From assembly GCF_041080865.1 (NCBI RefSeq), contig NZ_CP160906.1:2170001-2234000 (forward strand): DNA of 64,000 bases, given 5' to 3'. The notes under the pieces were generated by a model that saw only the letters and a list, made by a program, of their open reading frames with translations, ran no database searches and was not told where the DNA came from. The position numbers and the translations under genes are program-made. Numbering within the stretch: position 1 is the first letter of the stretch; every line of letters starts with the position of its first letter. Source of the stretch: Psychromonas sp. MME1 (GTDB taxonomy: Bacteria > Pseudomonadota > Gammaproteobacteria > Enterobacterales > Psychromonadaceae). Below, piece by piece: positions 47,366-56,915 of this stretch.

Positions 47366-48412
47366 ATGACACTGTTGATTTTATACTTATCTATTGCTAT
47401 TGGCATTTCATTTATATGCTCCATTTTAGAGGCCGTGTTGCTTTCGATTACCCCAAGCTATATCGAACAAATTTCCGCAGATAATTCTCGTTCAGGTAAA
47501 ATATTAGTTAAGGTAAAAACTAATTTAGACGAATCACTTTCAAGTATTCTCATTTTAAATACCTTTGCACATACTATCGGTGCAGCCGGTGTTGGCGGCC
47601 AAGCAATTCGTATTTTTGGAGAACAATGGGAAACACTGATTGCCGTGTTATTAACCTTAGCTATTTTATATTTATCAGAAATAATACCAAAAACCTTAGG
47701 GGCAACTTTTTGGCGTAATCTCGCGACACCAGCTGCCTACACCATATCTTGGTTAATCAAACTTGTTTACCCTCTAGTCTGGCTATCAACTAGGATCACT
47801 CAACTATTTAGTAAAGATAGAGAAAATGAGATCACCCGGGAAGAGATCATTGCATTGGCTTCTTTAGGGCATAAAGATGGTGCATTGTTTGCCCAAGAAA
47901 ATGAGTATTTATCGAATTTGTTAAAATTACGCGAATTCAAGACTGAACATATTTTAACTCCTCGCACCGTTGTACACATGTTACATCAAGAGATGACTGT
48001 TACAGAGGCGCTCAATTTAGCTGAAACACGGCAATTTTCACGTATCCCAATTTACAGGGAAAATATCGATAACATTGTAGGCATGGTATTACGTAACCAG
48101 TTATTTGAAGCTGAACGGTCAGGGTGTGGCGACCACCCTCTCAGTGACTATATTGTGCCACTGATGCGAGTATCTGAAAAATTACCGGTGCAAAAATTAC
48201 TGGATCGGTTTATAAAAAACCATATTCACTTATTCCTCGTTGAAGACGAATACGGACAAACAGCAGGAATTGTATCGCTAGAAGATGCGATTGAGACCTT
48301 ACTAGGTCGTGAAATTATTGACGAAAGCGATACGGTAACCGACTTACAGGCGTTAGCCAGAGGGAATTATCGAGAACGCTTACGCACAGAAAAAAATGGG
48401 GATGTAGAGTAG
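47366..48412 (+). CDS. CNNM/CorC-type membrane protein with CBS domains
   Basis: A 348-residue protein of the CNNM (DUF21) family, associated with Mg or Co transport. The membrane domain has an N-terminal span (LILYLSIAIGISFICSIL), then the family block SLSSILILNTFAHTIGAAGVG and YLSEIIPKTLGATFWRN near residue 110. A CBS pair follows, covering about residues 195-330 (ILTPRTVVHMLHQEMTVTEA; FLVEDEYGQTAGIVSLEDAI). It lacks the CorC_HlyC C-terminal domain of longer members, stopping shortly after the second CBS domain. It is a solitary plus-strand gene beside the MSHA cluster and not part of it. Confidence 0.88.
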   Translation: MTLLILYLSIAIGISFICSILEAVLLSITPSYIEQISADNSRSGKILVKVKTNLDESLSSILILNTFAHTIGAAGVGGQAIRIFGEQWETLIAVLLTLAILYLSEIIPKTLGATFWRNLATPAAYTISWLIKLVYPLVWLSTRITQLFSKDRENEITREEIIALASLGHKDGALFAQENEYLSNLLKLREFKTEHILTPRTVVHMLHQEMTVTEALNLAETRQFSRIPIYRENIDNIVGMVLRNQLFEAERSGCGDHPLSDYIVPLMRVSEKLPVQKLLDRFIKNHIHLFLVEDEYGQTAGIVSLEDAIETLLGREIIDESDTVTDLQALARGNYRERLRTEKNGDVE

Positions 48413-48484
48413 TATTAACAGCCATCAAGTTAGCTTAATTACAGCTCAATAACGCCCTCGGCAGCTCAATACAATCGTGCAAAG

Positions 48485-48500
48485 GCGGACTGAAGTCCGC
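48485..48500 (-). terminator. Hairpin after mshG
   Basis: GCGGAC (48485-48490) and GTCCGC (48495-48500) form a 6-bp GC-rich stem with a 4-base loop between the convergent CNNM and mshG genes. On the minus strand CTTTGCAC follows, only a weak T run. Confidence 0.4.
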
Positions 48501-48525
48501 TGTTCAATAGGGGGGAAAGTAAAGG

Positions 48526-49746
48526 TTATCGCCCTTTCATTGCCCCCATCATATCCCACATTGGGGTAAAGATACCCAAGGCTAAAATCAGTACCATGCC
48601 TGCTACAATACAGATCAAAATAGGCTCGATTTTCGCGGTCATATTTTTTAATTCATAATCCACTTCGCGCTCATAGAAGTCAGCAGCTTCATTAAGTAAT
48701 TCATCAACTTGCCCCGTCTCTTCACCAACCGCCATCATTTGCAATACCAACGGCGTGAACAGCCCCGCTGCATTAGCGGTATTTAATAGCGTTTCGCCTG
48801 ACTCAATTCTGCCGCGCATGGTTAATATTTTAGCTTTGAGATATTCATTATCAACCGCAAAAGCAATCAAATATAAGGCATTATTTAACGGCACTCCAGC
48901 ACTTAGCATCATTGCGAAGCTACGTGAAAAGCGAGCTAGCAAAGATCGTTCAATCACAGAGCCCACAACGGGAATACGTAGTTTCCATTTATCCCATAAA
49001 TAGCCGCCTTTATCTGATCCTAGCCAGATTTTAAGAGCAATGAATATGGCAATTAAGCCGAACAGTAAGTAGTACCAATAATTAACAAAAAATGCCGAGG
49101 TCGCTAATAAAACTTGCGTGGTCCAAGGTAACTCGGCATTAAATTTTGCAAACATATTGGCAAAAACAGGGATAACATAAATATTCAAAATAACCATGGC
49201 AACCGACAAAGCAATCAGTACAAAACTAGGGTAACGCATGGCGCTTTTAACCCTTCTAATCGTCTCTGCTTCTTGTTCGATGTATTCCGATAGCTGTAAA
49301 AAAATGCGATCCAACTGACCGGTATTCTCGCCAACTTGCACCAGCGATATATACAGTTGCGAGAATACACGTGGGTGAGCGTTCATGCTTGCAGATAATG
49401 AGTAACCATTACGCATACGCTGCAAAATATCATGTAAAGCCGCACTTAACAGTTTTGAATGGCTCGAATCAGCAAGTCCATTGAGCGCACGTAAAATGGG
49501 AATGCCAGCTTTAGTTAATGAATATATTTGTCGAGTGAAAATGATTAGATCCGCTAATTTAACCTGTGATACAAAAATTTTCGAAAAATCTAGGCCATCG
49601 CCTTTAGCCGCAACCTCTTTTAATGCATTAGGCAAGATCCCCTTTTGCATTATCATATCAGCAGCGGATTCCTTAGAAGTAGATTCAATCTCCCCTTTAA
49701 CGTTGTTGCCTTGGCTATCTCGCCCCGTGTATTTATAGATGGCCAT
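48526..49746 (-). CDS. mshG: MSHA pilus biogenesis platform protein MshG
   Basis: Inner-membrane platform protein of the type IV pilus assembly machine, 406 residues, GspF/PilC family with two T2SSF domains. Block one: FTRQIYSLTKAGIPILRALN near residue 70; block two: FSRSFAMMLSAGVPLNNALY near residue 275. Three spans are visible, with MRYPSFVLIALSVAMVILNI near residue 170 and a C-terminal span. The stop lies 41 bases before the converging region; mshF and the pilin genes that follow mshG in other MSHA loci are absent here. The start overlaps the mshE stop by one base. Confidence 0.92.
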   Translation of the reverse strand: MAIYKYTGRDSQGNNVKGEIESTSKESAADMIMQKGILPNALKEVAAKGDGLDFSKIFVSQVKLADLIIFTRQIYSLTKAGIPILRALNGLADSSHSKLLSAALHDILQRMRNGYSLSASMNAHPRVFSQLYISLVQVGENTGQLDRIFLQLSEYIEQEAETIRRVKSAMRYPSFVLIALSVAMVILNIYVIPVFANMFAKFNAELPWTTQVLLATSAFFVNYWYYLLFGLIAIFIALKIWLGSDKGGYLWDKWKLRIPVVGSVIERSLLARFSRSFAMMLSAGVPLNNALYLIAFAVDNEYLKAKILTMRGRIESGETLLNTANAAGLFTPLVLQMMAVGEETGQVDELLNEAADFYEREVDYELKNMTAKIEPILICIVAGMVLILALGIFTPMWDMMGAMKGR

Positions 49747-51554
49747 TAATTTTTAAATCCATCATCTAGTGTTAAAGGTATGCTATTTGGCTGCGCTAAA
49801 TTACTACTCGTACTAGCTTGCTCTGAAATTGCGTCAACGGCCTTTCCCCGCTCAAATCGATCGACCAATTTAAAGACCTCTTCTAAAGAGGTGATCCCCT
49901 GTTTTGCATAATCGAGTGCAGACAAAGCCAATGATTTAAAATTGGGCGAAACCTGCGCCGCTTTAGAGAATGCATCGGTATCATCTAAACGTAATGCAGA
50001 GATCATATCTTCGTCTAATTCCAATAACTCAAACACACCGATTCGCCCCTTATAACCAGTGAAGTTGCAACGTTGGCAGCCAATCGCAGAATGGAATTGT
50101 AATTGTTGGTGAGCATCACCCGTTAGTTGTTCAAGTAAAATCTGTTGTGATACTTCAGGGGCTGCTGAGACTTTACAGTTACCACATAATCGACGCACTA
50201 AACGTTGTGCAATCACAGCACGCAATGCACTGGCGACTAAATACCCCGGCGCGCCCATATCTAATAGACGTAGAGTGCTACTAATCGCATCATTGGTATG
50301 CAAGGTTGAAAGCACTAAATGGCCCGTTAAAGCACCACGTAGACCAATTTCCATGGTTTCCGCATCGCGCATCTCGCCCACTAATAAAACATCTGGATCT
50401 TGGCGCAGAGCGGTACGTAATACCGTTGAAAAATTTAACCCTATTTTGCTATTGACCTGTACTTGATTGACACGATCTAAACGATACTCAACGGGATCCT
50501 CAACGGTAATAATTTTTTTTCCGGGCGAATTTAATGTGCTAAGAGCGGTATAGAGCGTCGTCGTTTTACCACTACCCGTTGGCCCCGTTACTAATATCAA
50601 ACCATTTGGACGCTGCAACTGTAACTCAAAACGTGCTTGTAAATGGTCAGGTATGCCAATCTCTTCAAAGGATAGCACCCCTGCCGATTGATCAAGCAAA
50701 CGCATAACCATCGATTCTCCATCTTGAATCGGCATGGTTGAAACACGTACATCAATACTGCGCCCTTTAATATTGATATTAAATCGGCCATCTTGTGGTA
50801 AACGTTTTTCCGAAATATCTAATTGTGACATTAACTTTAAACGTAATATCAAGGCGCTGGCGATACTATTTTCTGGTAATAACGTCTCCTGTAAGACACC
50901 ATCAATACGTTGCCTGATACGCAATACTTTCTTATCGGGTTCGATATGAATATCCGATGCGCCAACCTGCACGGCATCTTCAAACAGAGATTGGATCAGT
51001 TTTGCAACTGTGGCATCGGACCCTTCGGTCATATCTAAATTTGAAGTTGCATCAAATGCGGAACTTTCACCATGTTCTTCACTAAGTTTTACGGCGAATG
51101 AGGCGATTTCTTTAGTACGTCGATAAACACGGTCAAATGACTCTATGATTTGATCTTCGCGAGCGATCAATAGCTCAAAGGGACGCCCCTTTAATAGGCC
51201 AGATAAAACTTCTAAGTTATGTAAATCGGCAGGATCAGAAACAACTAAGGTGATCATATTACCGTTATCATGAATCGCTAAAGCACGCATACGACGCGCA
51301 TGTACTTCAGGAATTAATTGCACGGCATTATGGTCAATTTTGACTTTGCTTAGATCAACGATTTTTATATCTAACTGACGAGATAAAAAGGTCAGCATTT
51401 GATCTTCACTGATATAACCTAAATGGATTAACGTTGCCCCTAATTTAAGCCCTAATTTGCCTTGTTCCTGCAACGCGTCATTTAGTTGTGATGGGCTAAT
51501 TAGTTGCTCTTCAACAAGTAAATCACCGAGGCGTTTCTTTAATTTAGGTTTCAT
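49746..51554 (-). CDS. mshE: MSHA pilus assembly ATPase MshE
   Basis: GspE/PilB-type ATPase of 602 residues that drives MSHA pilus extension. The N-terminus holds the MshEN cyclic-di-GMP binding pattern (RLGDLLVEEQLISPSQLNDA, then LGLKLGATLIHLGYI). The ATPase core has Walker A LVTGPTGSGKTTTLYTAL near residue 338, an Asp box in QDPDVLLVGEMRDAET, His box HLVLSTLHTNDA, and the tetracysteine zinc motif CGNCK...CQRCNFTGY near residue 490. It overlaps mshN by four bases (ATGA). The intact cyclic-di-GMP motif links pilus activity to signalling. Confidence 0.93.
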   Translation of the reverse strand: MKPKLKKRLGDLLVEEQLISPSQLNDALQEQGKLGLKLGATLIHLGYISEDQMLTFLSRQLDIKIVDLSKVKIDHNAVQLIPEVHARRMRALAIHDNGNMITLVVSDPADLHNLEVLSGLLKGRPFELLIAREDQIIESFDRVYRRTKEIASFAVKLSEEHGESSAFDATSNLDMTEGSDATVAKLIQSLFEDAVQVGASDIHIEPDKKVLRIRQRIDGVLQETLLPENSIASALILRLKLMSQLDISEKRLPQDGRFNINIKGRSIDVRVSTMPIQDGESMVMRLLDQSAGVLSFEEIGIPDHLQARFELQLQRPNGLILVTGPTGSGKTTTLYTALSTLNSPGKKIITVEDPVEYRLDRVNQVQVNSKIGLNFSTVLRTALRQDPDVLLVGEMRDAETMEIGLRGALTGHLVLSTLHTNDAISSTLRLLDMGAPGYLVASALRAVIAQRLVRRLCGNCKVSAAPEVSQQILLEQLTGDAHQQLQFHSAIGCQRCNFTGYKGRIGVFELLELDEDMISALRLDDTDAFSKAAQVSPNFKSLALSALDYAKQGITSLEEVFKLVDRFERGKAVDAISEQASTSSNLAQPNSIPLTLDDGFKN

Positions 51555-52723
51555 TGCATGCCCCTATGTTGATCTAAATAACGCAACCGTTGATTAATAT
51601 AATCCTTCGCTTTACTTGATAAGTCATGTTGCAATAGCGCAAAATTATAGCTTGTAATCGCCAACTCTCTTTTCATTTGTTTATCCTGCGCTATCGCTAA
51701 TGACATTCTCCAGCGACCATTATTAACCTGTTGCGATAGCAAATCCTGATATAATTGTTCCGCTTGTGCATATTTTTTTAGCTTAAGCGCTAACACAGCA
51801 AAACTAACATAATAATCCAAATGGCCTGCAACATTGGGTGGGTTATGCGCCAGATAGCGGTAGGCTTTTTCTTCATTTCCCTCTTTTAACGCCATCCGTG
51901 ACAATATCAAGTTGAAATCGGAATAGTGTGGAGATGTTAGCGCCCCTTGTTGTAATAAACGTTGTGATTTAGAGACATCCCCAACACTATAGTAATAAAG
52001 CGCTAAGGATTTTCGCACTTCATTAAGCTCAGGCTGAACAGAAAGTGCCTGTTCACGCTTATTAGCGGCTAAATTCAAGTCCCCTTTAGCTTCGGCTTTA
52101 TCGGCCTCTTTTAAATAAATTTGTGCTAATTCTGATGCACTTAGCTGCGCCGGTTTTATCTCTAAAAAGGTGCTTTCTTCACTACTCTCTGTTGTTAGCG
52201 GAGTGACTGCCACAGCGGTTACTTTTTTATCAGCCAAGGTTGGCGGATTCGCAGGTGGACTCATCAACGTGTTTGCTTTCTCTGAGACAACAGGTTGTAC
52301 TTGAGGTTTAATTTTAGGTTTAGGTTTAGGTTTAGGTTCAACCAGTGCGACAGGTGCGACGTTATTAATGACCGCAGGCTGTTTTTTTTCTGGCGTGGCG
52401 ACCTGATTCATGGAGGGGGGCGTTATTGCTGATGTTTGCTCAACACTTTCAAGAGGTGCGTTAGCATTGCTGGGTGGCGCCACTAATCGCTTATTATTAC
52501 CTTCATCAATACTCGGAGGCGCGCTCACTAAAGAGGGATCGGCTAACCCGTTATTTTGCGTAAAGATAAGATAAGAGAGGCCCAATGATGAGCCGATTAA
52601 TAGGATAATAAAAAATATGATTGCTAGTTTTTTTTTGTTATTTTTTTTCGGCATACCGCTTAATACGGGTTGTGCATGCTGTGATTTTTCAAAATCTTGA
52701 TACATTTGATTAATAATGCTCAT
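51551..52723 (-). CDS. mshN: MSHA biogenesis protein MshN (TPR domain)
   Basis: A 390-residue bitopic inner-membrane protein. A cytoplasmic N-terminus of about 35 residues precedes a membrane span (KLAIIFFIILLIGSSLGLSY). A long Pro-rich periplasmic linker follows (VEPKPKPKPKIKPQVQPVV), then TPR repeats over about residues 200-385 (AEAKGDLNLAANKREQALSV; NEVRKSLALYYYSVGDVSKS). The start is placed at 52723 because AAGGTGG lies just upstream and it overlaps the mshM stop (ATGA). Order and layout fit MshN. Confidence 0.88.
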   Translation of the reverse strand: MSIINQMYQDFEKSQHAQPVLSGMPKKNNKKKLAIIFFIILLIGSSLGLSYLIFTQNNGLADPSLVSAPPSIDEGNNKRLVAPPSNANAPLESVEQTSAITPPSMNQVATPEKKQPAVINNVAPVALVEPKPKPKPKIKPQVQPVVSEKANTLMSPPANPPTLADKKVTAVAVTPLTTESSEESTFLEIKPAQLSASELAQIYLKEADKAEAKGDLNLAANKREQALSVQPELNEVRKSLALYYYSVGDVSKSQRLLQQGALTSPHYSDFNLILSRMALKEGNEEKAYRYLAHNPPNVAGHLDYYVSFAVLALKLKKYAQAEQLYQDLLSQQVNNGRWRMSLAIAQDKQMKRELAITSYNFALLQHDLSSKAKDYINQRLRYLDQHRGMQ

Positions 52724-53625
52724 ATTCCACCTTTCCACCACCAAAATAAAACACCATTAAATATGACAAAGAAGGCTAGCAACAACCACCAACGATTCAA
52801 TTTATCTAATGCATAGGCATCTTCAGTATCATCAATAGCTTGGGCTACCAGTTTATTGTTAATTTTATAATGTTGCTGCCCATAGGTAAGCATTAATGTT
52901 TTATGGCATAAAATATTAATTAAACGCGGGATGCCACGGCTAGCGCGGCTTATTTTTCGGCATACTTGAGGAGTAAATAATGACGCACCACGATAACCAG
53001 CTTGTTGTAAACGTTGGGAAATATATCGTTCAATCTCATCATCGGACAGCGCCCGTAATTGGTAAGAAAACGAGATCCGTTGACGCAATTGCCGTAAATT
53101 ACTTTGTGCTAATCGAACATCCAATTCCGGTTGTGCAAACAAAACTACTTGCAATAATTTTTGCGACCCCGTTTCTAAATTGGAGAACAATCTCAACGCT
53201 TCAAGCGTTGAATCAGGAATCGCCTGTGCCTCATCAACTAGCACCAACACCTTCTTTCCCTGCTCAAGTAAATACAATAACCGCGTTTTAATCTCTCCAG
53301 TTAACAGAAACTGTTCCTGCAAATGGCTCGGGTCGACACCTATTTTATTAGCCAAAGCAGAGCGTAACTCATGTGCACTCAGGTAAGGATTGTCGATATT
53401 CACGATAATGTATTGATCCGCGAGGTCACGTTGGATTTTATTACATAAAAGCGTCTTACCCGTGCCAACCTCTCCGGTTATTTTTAAAATCGCTTCGCCC
53501 AGTGAAAGCGCAGTAACAATCACTTCTGATGCTTCTTTGTGCGGCGTAAAATCAATATAAAAATTAGGATCGGCAGTTAAAGAAAATGGCACTTCAGCTA
53601 ATCCAAAATGTTGTAAATATATCAT
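52720..53625 (-). CDS. mshM: MSHA biogenesis ATPase MshM (ExeA/GspA-like)
   Basis: A 301-residue AAA-type ATPase of the ExeA/MshM group that prepares peptidoglycan or secretin assembly. Walker A is ITGEVGTGKTLLCNKI near residue 45 and Walker B is KKVLVLVDEAQAIP near residue 122, followed by ISRASRGIPRLINILCH, the AAA sensor 2 region. The C-terminus has a membrane span (WWLLLAFFVIFNGVLFWWW). The start at 53625 overlaps the mshL stop (ATGA). Confidence 0.9.
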   Translation of the reverse strand: MIYLQHFGLAEVPFSLTADPNFYIDFTPHKEASEVIVTALSLGEAILKITGEVGTGKTLLCNKIQRDLADQYIIVNIDNPYLSAHELRSALANKIGVDPSHLQEQFLLTGEIKTRLLYLLEQGKKVLVLVDEAQAIPDSTLEALRLFSNLETGSQKLLQVVLFAQPELDVRLAQSNLRQLRQRISFSYQLRALSDDEIERYISQRLQQAGYRGASLFTPQVCRKISRASRGIPRLINILCHKTLMLTYGQQHYKINNKLVAQAIDDTEDAYALDKLNRWWLLLAFFVIFNGVLFWWWKGGI

Positions 53626-55294
53626 TCTGACGGATACCACTTTTCAATCAATTCAGAGGATTTCACCAACTCTTGTTTCCAGGTATTCTGCTTAACAATT
53701 TGTGGCTTAACTAAAATGATTAATTCAACCTTTTCGTTCTTTTTGTCTCGATTAGTAAAGAATTCACCTAACCAAGGTATATCACCAAGTATCGGCGTTT
53801 TAGAGACGACATCCTGTTCAATCTGGCTCATTAAACCACCAATAATAATGACATCCCCAGATTTTGATTTAACCACCGTATCCGACTCCCGCACTTCACT
53901 TTTCGCTAAAGGAAGCGTTAGTGAGCCAAGTTCAGTCCCAAAGTCGATGGTTTTATTCTGTTCTTGAATATCAATAATTGAAGGGTGGATATGTAATAAA
54001 ACCGAATCATCGTTATTAATCTTCGGCGTGACATCAACAGCTATCCCCGAGAAAAATGGCGTCAACTCTATATTCGGGGTTGAGGTTGTCGCATTACCAG
54101 TCACCGTTGTTGTGGAAACATCGGTGACAAAGTATTCATCACCACCAATCTTAATTAACGCTTTTTGATTATTCATTGCCGTGATGCGAGGTTTGGAGAG
54201 CACATTTACATCGCCCTGTGTTTTTAATAGTGAAAGAACCGCGCTAAATGATCCTTTACTCACCGTCAAAGCGCCCCCCCACCAATCGCAGTTTGAATCA
54301 CGTTATCAGCTATCTTAGATACACTATCAAAGACTAAATCGGACCCGCCAATACTGGCGTTAGCGCTCTGCCAAGAAACCCCCTGTTGATAACGGTCGCT
54401 CAATGTGACCTCAATGAGCTGCATCTCAAGTATTACTTGACGGTTTAAGTGATCGGTTTCGTTCTCTAAAAACTCTTTAACATTACGAATTTCATCAGGA
54501 TATGCTCGGATAGTGATCGTCCCTGACATCGGGCTAACAATAACATCTCGCCCTGTTTTTCCTCCTAATAAAGCTCTTATTTTATTATCTAAGTAAGCCC
54601 AATAGTTGGTGCTAGTCACTGTCACAATTTCAGTGCCATCATCTAGGCTACTGGAAGCAAAATCACCAGTAAATTCATCACCACCAGTTTCAGAGTCTCC
54701 AGTAAAGTTGTTATTAGCACTATTATTGTTGTTATTATTATTATCGTTATTATTATCGTTATCTTGATTATCAGCCGAACTACTTAAATGGCCTGCTAAT
54801 ACGGTAACTTTAGACCCCCCCATACGGTTCATAAATAAATAGTCCAATGTAAAACTCGCGATACGCATTCCGACAGGATAAATATGATAAACGTTACCTT
54901 TAAGCTTAATTTCGTAACCATACATATCTTCGATGACGGCAAGCGCCTCGGGTAACGTAACCTGTTTTAAAGAGAGGGTTATTTTTCCGCTAACATTCGG
55001 ATGAATAGCAACACTATAGGATGAGTCTCGAATTAATGACGAAAAAAATACGCCAGCATCAACATCCCTTGCGGAAATATCGATACGTTTTTCCGCCACA
55101 AAGGTCGATTCCGACAATTCGGATAAATCGGCATAGAGCTCATCGGCAACATCACTCGGCAATTCAAGATTTTGAACTTGCTGATCGATGCCCTCTTGTA
55201 ATATTTGTTTCTGCTCTGACGCGGTGTTTTTTTTCGTTGTTTGACAAGCTGTTAACAATAAAATACAACAACCTATCGAAATCATTTTTTTCAT
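53622..55294 (-). pseudogene. mshL: MSHA secretin MshL, frameshifted in a G7 run
   Basis: Outer-membrane secretin ring of the MSHA pilus. The 5' part runs from 55294 to a stop at 54266 and the 3' part continues in another frame to 53622. It opens with a lipobox (LLLTACQT near residue 17), has an STN domain (SGKITLSLKQVTLPEALAVI near residue 100), and secretin domain beginnings (QVILEMQLIEVTLSDRYQQG). After AIGGGAL, the restored frame continues TVSKGSFSAVLSLLKTQGDV and ends in VELIILVKPQIV, the normal secretin C-terminus. The break is at plus-strand C's 54274-54280: the frame needs one more G (or two fewer) on the coding strand. Restored length is about 557 residues. An Asn-rich tract lies near residue 185-200. 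Confidence 0.88.
54708..54765 (-). repeat. Trinucleotide microsatellite in mshL
   Basis: AAC/AAT codons (with some GAT) are repeated about 15 times on the coding strand, encoding an Asn-rich stretch DNDNNNDNNNNNNNSANNN. The flanking coding sequence is of ordinary composition. Triplet gains or losses here would change the length without breaking the frame. Confidence 0.7.
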
Positions 55295-55322
55295 TTTCTA
55301 TTTTCCATAATACATATTGCGA

Positions 55323-55646
55323 TTACTTTATAAATTGCTCTTTGTTGCTATATAAATTTAATTTATATAGCTTTTCGGCGTAACGTAATAAAACCGCATC
55401 CGGATCAATTTTGACGATCTGATAACCATTAACCCAATGATTTTGGCTATATAGCTTATTATTTAAAATCACAGTCTGCTTGTTTTCACCAATAAAAATA
55501 CTAGTTAACCTTGGTAACGCAGGCCGCCCAGCTTTTTTCACTACCTTTGCTTTATAATCAAGCGGGGTTGTTGGGTCAACCAACACCTCCTCGGCATTGA
55601 GATGGAAACTGCTCATACAAGCCAATAAAAAAATATATTTAACCAC
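55323..55646 (-). CDS. mshK: MSHA biogenesis protein MshK
   Basis: A 107-residue periplasmic protein, the usual size of MshK. A signal peptide (KYIFLLACMSSFHLNAEE) is cleaved after LNA. The mature part opens VDPTTPLDYKAKVVKKAGRP and contains ALPRLTSIFIGENKQTVILN, a GspC-like beta domain that would bind the inner-membrane proteins to the secretin. It sits between mshJ and mshL, as in other MSHA loci, and overlaps mshJ by eight bases. Confidence 0.85.
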   Translation of the reverse strand: MVKYIFLLACMSSFHLNAEEVLVDPTTPLDYKAKVVKKAGRPALPRLTSIFIGENKQTVILNNKLYSQNHWVNGYQIVKIDPDAVLLRYAEKLYKLNLYSNKEQFIK

Positions 55647-56313
55647 TGACTAAATCCTGTTGATCACTAAGTGTATAAATTTCGATCGTCACCTGCGCTA
55701 AGGGGTAGTGAGTGACTTGATAAGTAAGAGCCGACCAATAAAACTTCTCTGGTATATTTTCTAAATTAACCAGATATCGATAAATAGCGTTATAATCACC
55801 CGATAACGTTACCGCCAAGGTATGTTTATAAAATGGGTTTTGTAGAGTTTTAGTCATATCACTTCCGGCCTGCGAGTTCTCTGCGTTGAACGCTTTAACA
55901 GGCAATGAAACGAGTGACTCTATCTTAACGCCAGTGCTTTTACTAAGCACTTTCGTTAATGCAATAGGCATCTTTTGCGCTCGAATAAATTTAACTAATT
56001 TTTCATCAAGAGTTTTGTCCAAGCTAACTAATGTTCGCTCAGAAAATGCTATTTGCGTATTTATCTCCTGTAGAGGGTCTTTCTTTAATTCACCTTTTAC
56101 TCTTGCAACCTCTTTGTTTAATTCATTCTCTTTTTTATAACTTAGCGCCAACGTTTTCTCTATTTTCACCTGTTTTAGCTGCGCAGGTTCAATGATCCAA
56201 TAATAGTTAATAACCAAAATAGAAAAAAGCAATCCAGCAAAGATAATCACCCGTTCACGCAATGTTATGGCGTTGAATGCTTTTTCTAATTTATTAATGT
56301 GGGCTTTTATCAT
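55639..56313 (-). CDS. mshJ: MSHA biogenesis protein MshJ (GspM/PilO-like)
   Basis: A 224-residue inner-membrane protein with a PilO/GspM-like layout: a cytoplasmic start, one membrane span (VIIFAGLLFSILVINYYWI near residue 23), a coiled-coil stretch (YKKENELNKEVARVKGELKK), and a ferredoxin-like periplasmic domain (LAVTLSGDYNAIYRYLVNLE). It overlaps the preceding gene by four bases and the following one by eight. Confidence 0.85.
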   Translation of the reverse strand: MIKAHINKLEKAFNAITLRERVIIFAGLLFSILVINYYWIIEPAQLKQVKIEKTLALSYKKENELNKEVARVKGELKKDPLQEINTQIAFSERTLVSLDKTLDEKLVKFIRAQKMPIALTKVLSKSTGVKIESLVSLPVKAFNAENSQAGSDMTKTLQNPFYKHTLAVTLSGDYNAIYRYLVNLENIPEKFYWSALTYQVTHYPLAQVTIEIYTLSDQQDLVSG

Positions 56314-56915
56314 TTTTGCCCCCGTTTGTTATCTTCTTTTTTAACCATATTACTTAATATAAAATTAAAGCCGTTGTCACTCTCTGATATATTGATCTGC
56401 TCAAAGGCAATATCTAATAACTCATCCGTTGTTTGTACTTTACTTAACCACAGCGGCACAGAATCACTCTGTTTTGCATATCCGGAGATATTGAGTCGCC
56501 CATTAATAATAGAAAAGTTATCAATACTAACCGCATCGGTGCTTGCCAATGATAGCCCTTTCATCAGAACAGAAAAGCTCATTACGTCAATATCAATGAT
56601 ATCTAAGCTCGCCAACAATTGCTGCTTAGCATTAATCTCTTGCTGTAATGCAAGCTGTCTGCGCACTTTATGTTCAGGAGCCCTATTCTTTTGTAGCTCA
56701 ACCACAAGTGCAGACAGTTCATTCTGTTTATCTGTTAATACCGATTCATGTACACGTAATTTCTTTTGCACATGTTCTATTCCCTGATTAACAATAAAGG
56801 GAGTAATAACAAGGCTCAGCACGCATAACGCAGCCACTAACGAAAACTGCTTAAAGGTCGCTTTTTCGCGTTTAGGATAACAACTAGGTTGGTATAGATT
56901 AATCTTCGTTTTCAT
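56310..56915 (-). CDS. mshI2: MSHA biogenesis protein MshI2 (PilN-like)
   Basis: A 201-residue PilN-type inner-membrane protein. It opens KTKINLYQPSCYPKREKATF, with the INLY motif that binds PilM-type proteins, followed by a span (FSLVAALCVLSLVITPFIV) and a coiled-coil and ferredoxin-like domain (LLASLDIIDIDVMSFSVLMK). It overlaps mshI and mshJ by four bases each, so the genes are translationally coupled. Confidence 0.82.
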   Translation of the reverse strand: MKTKINLYQPSCYPKREKATFKQFSLVAALCVLSLVITPFIVNQGIEHVQKKLRVHESVLTDKQNELSALVVELQKNRAPEHKVRRQLALQQEINAKQQLLASLDIIDIDVMSFSVLMKGLSLASTDAVSIDNFSIINGRLNISGYAKQSDSVPLWLSKVQTTDELLDIAFEQINISESDNGFNFILSNMVKKEDNKRGQK

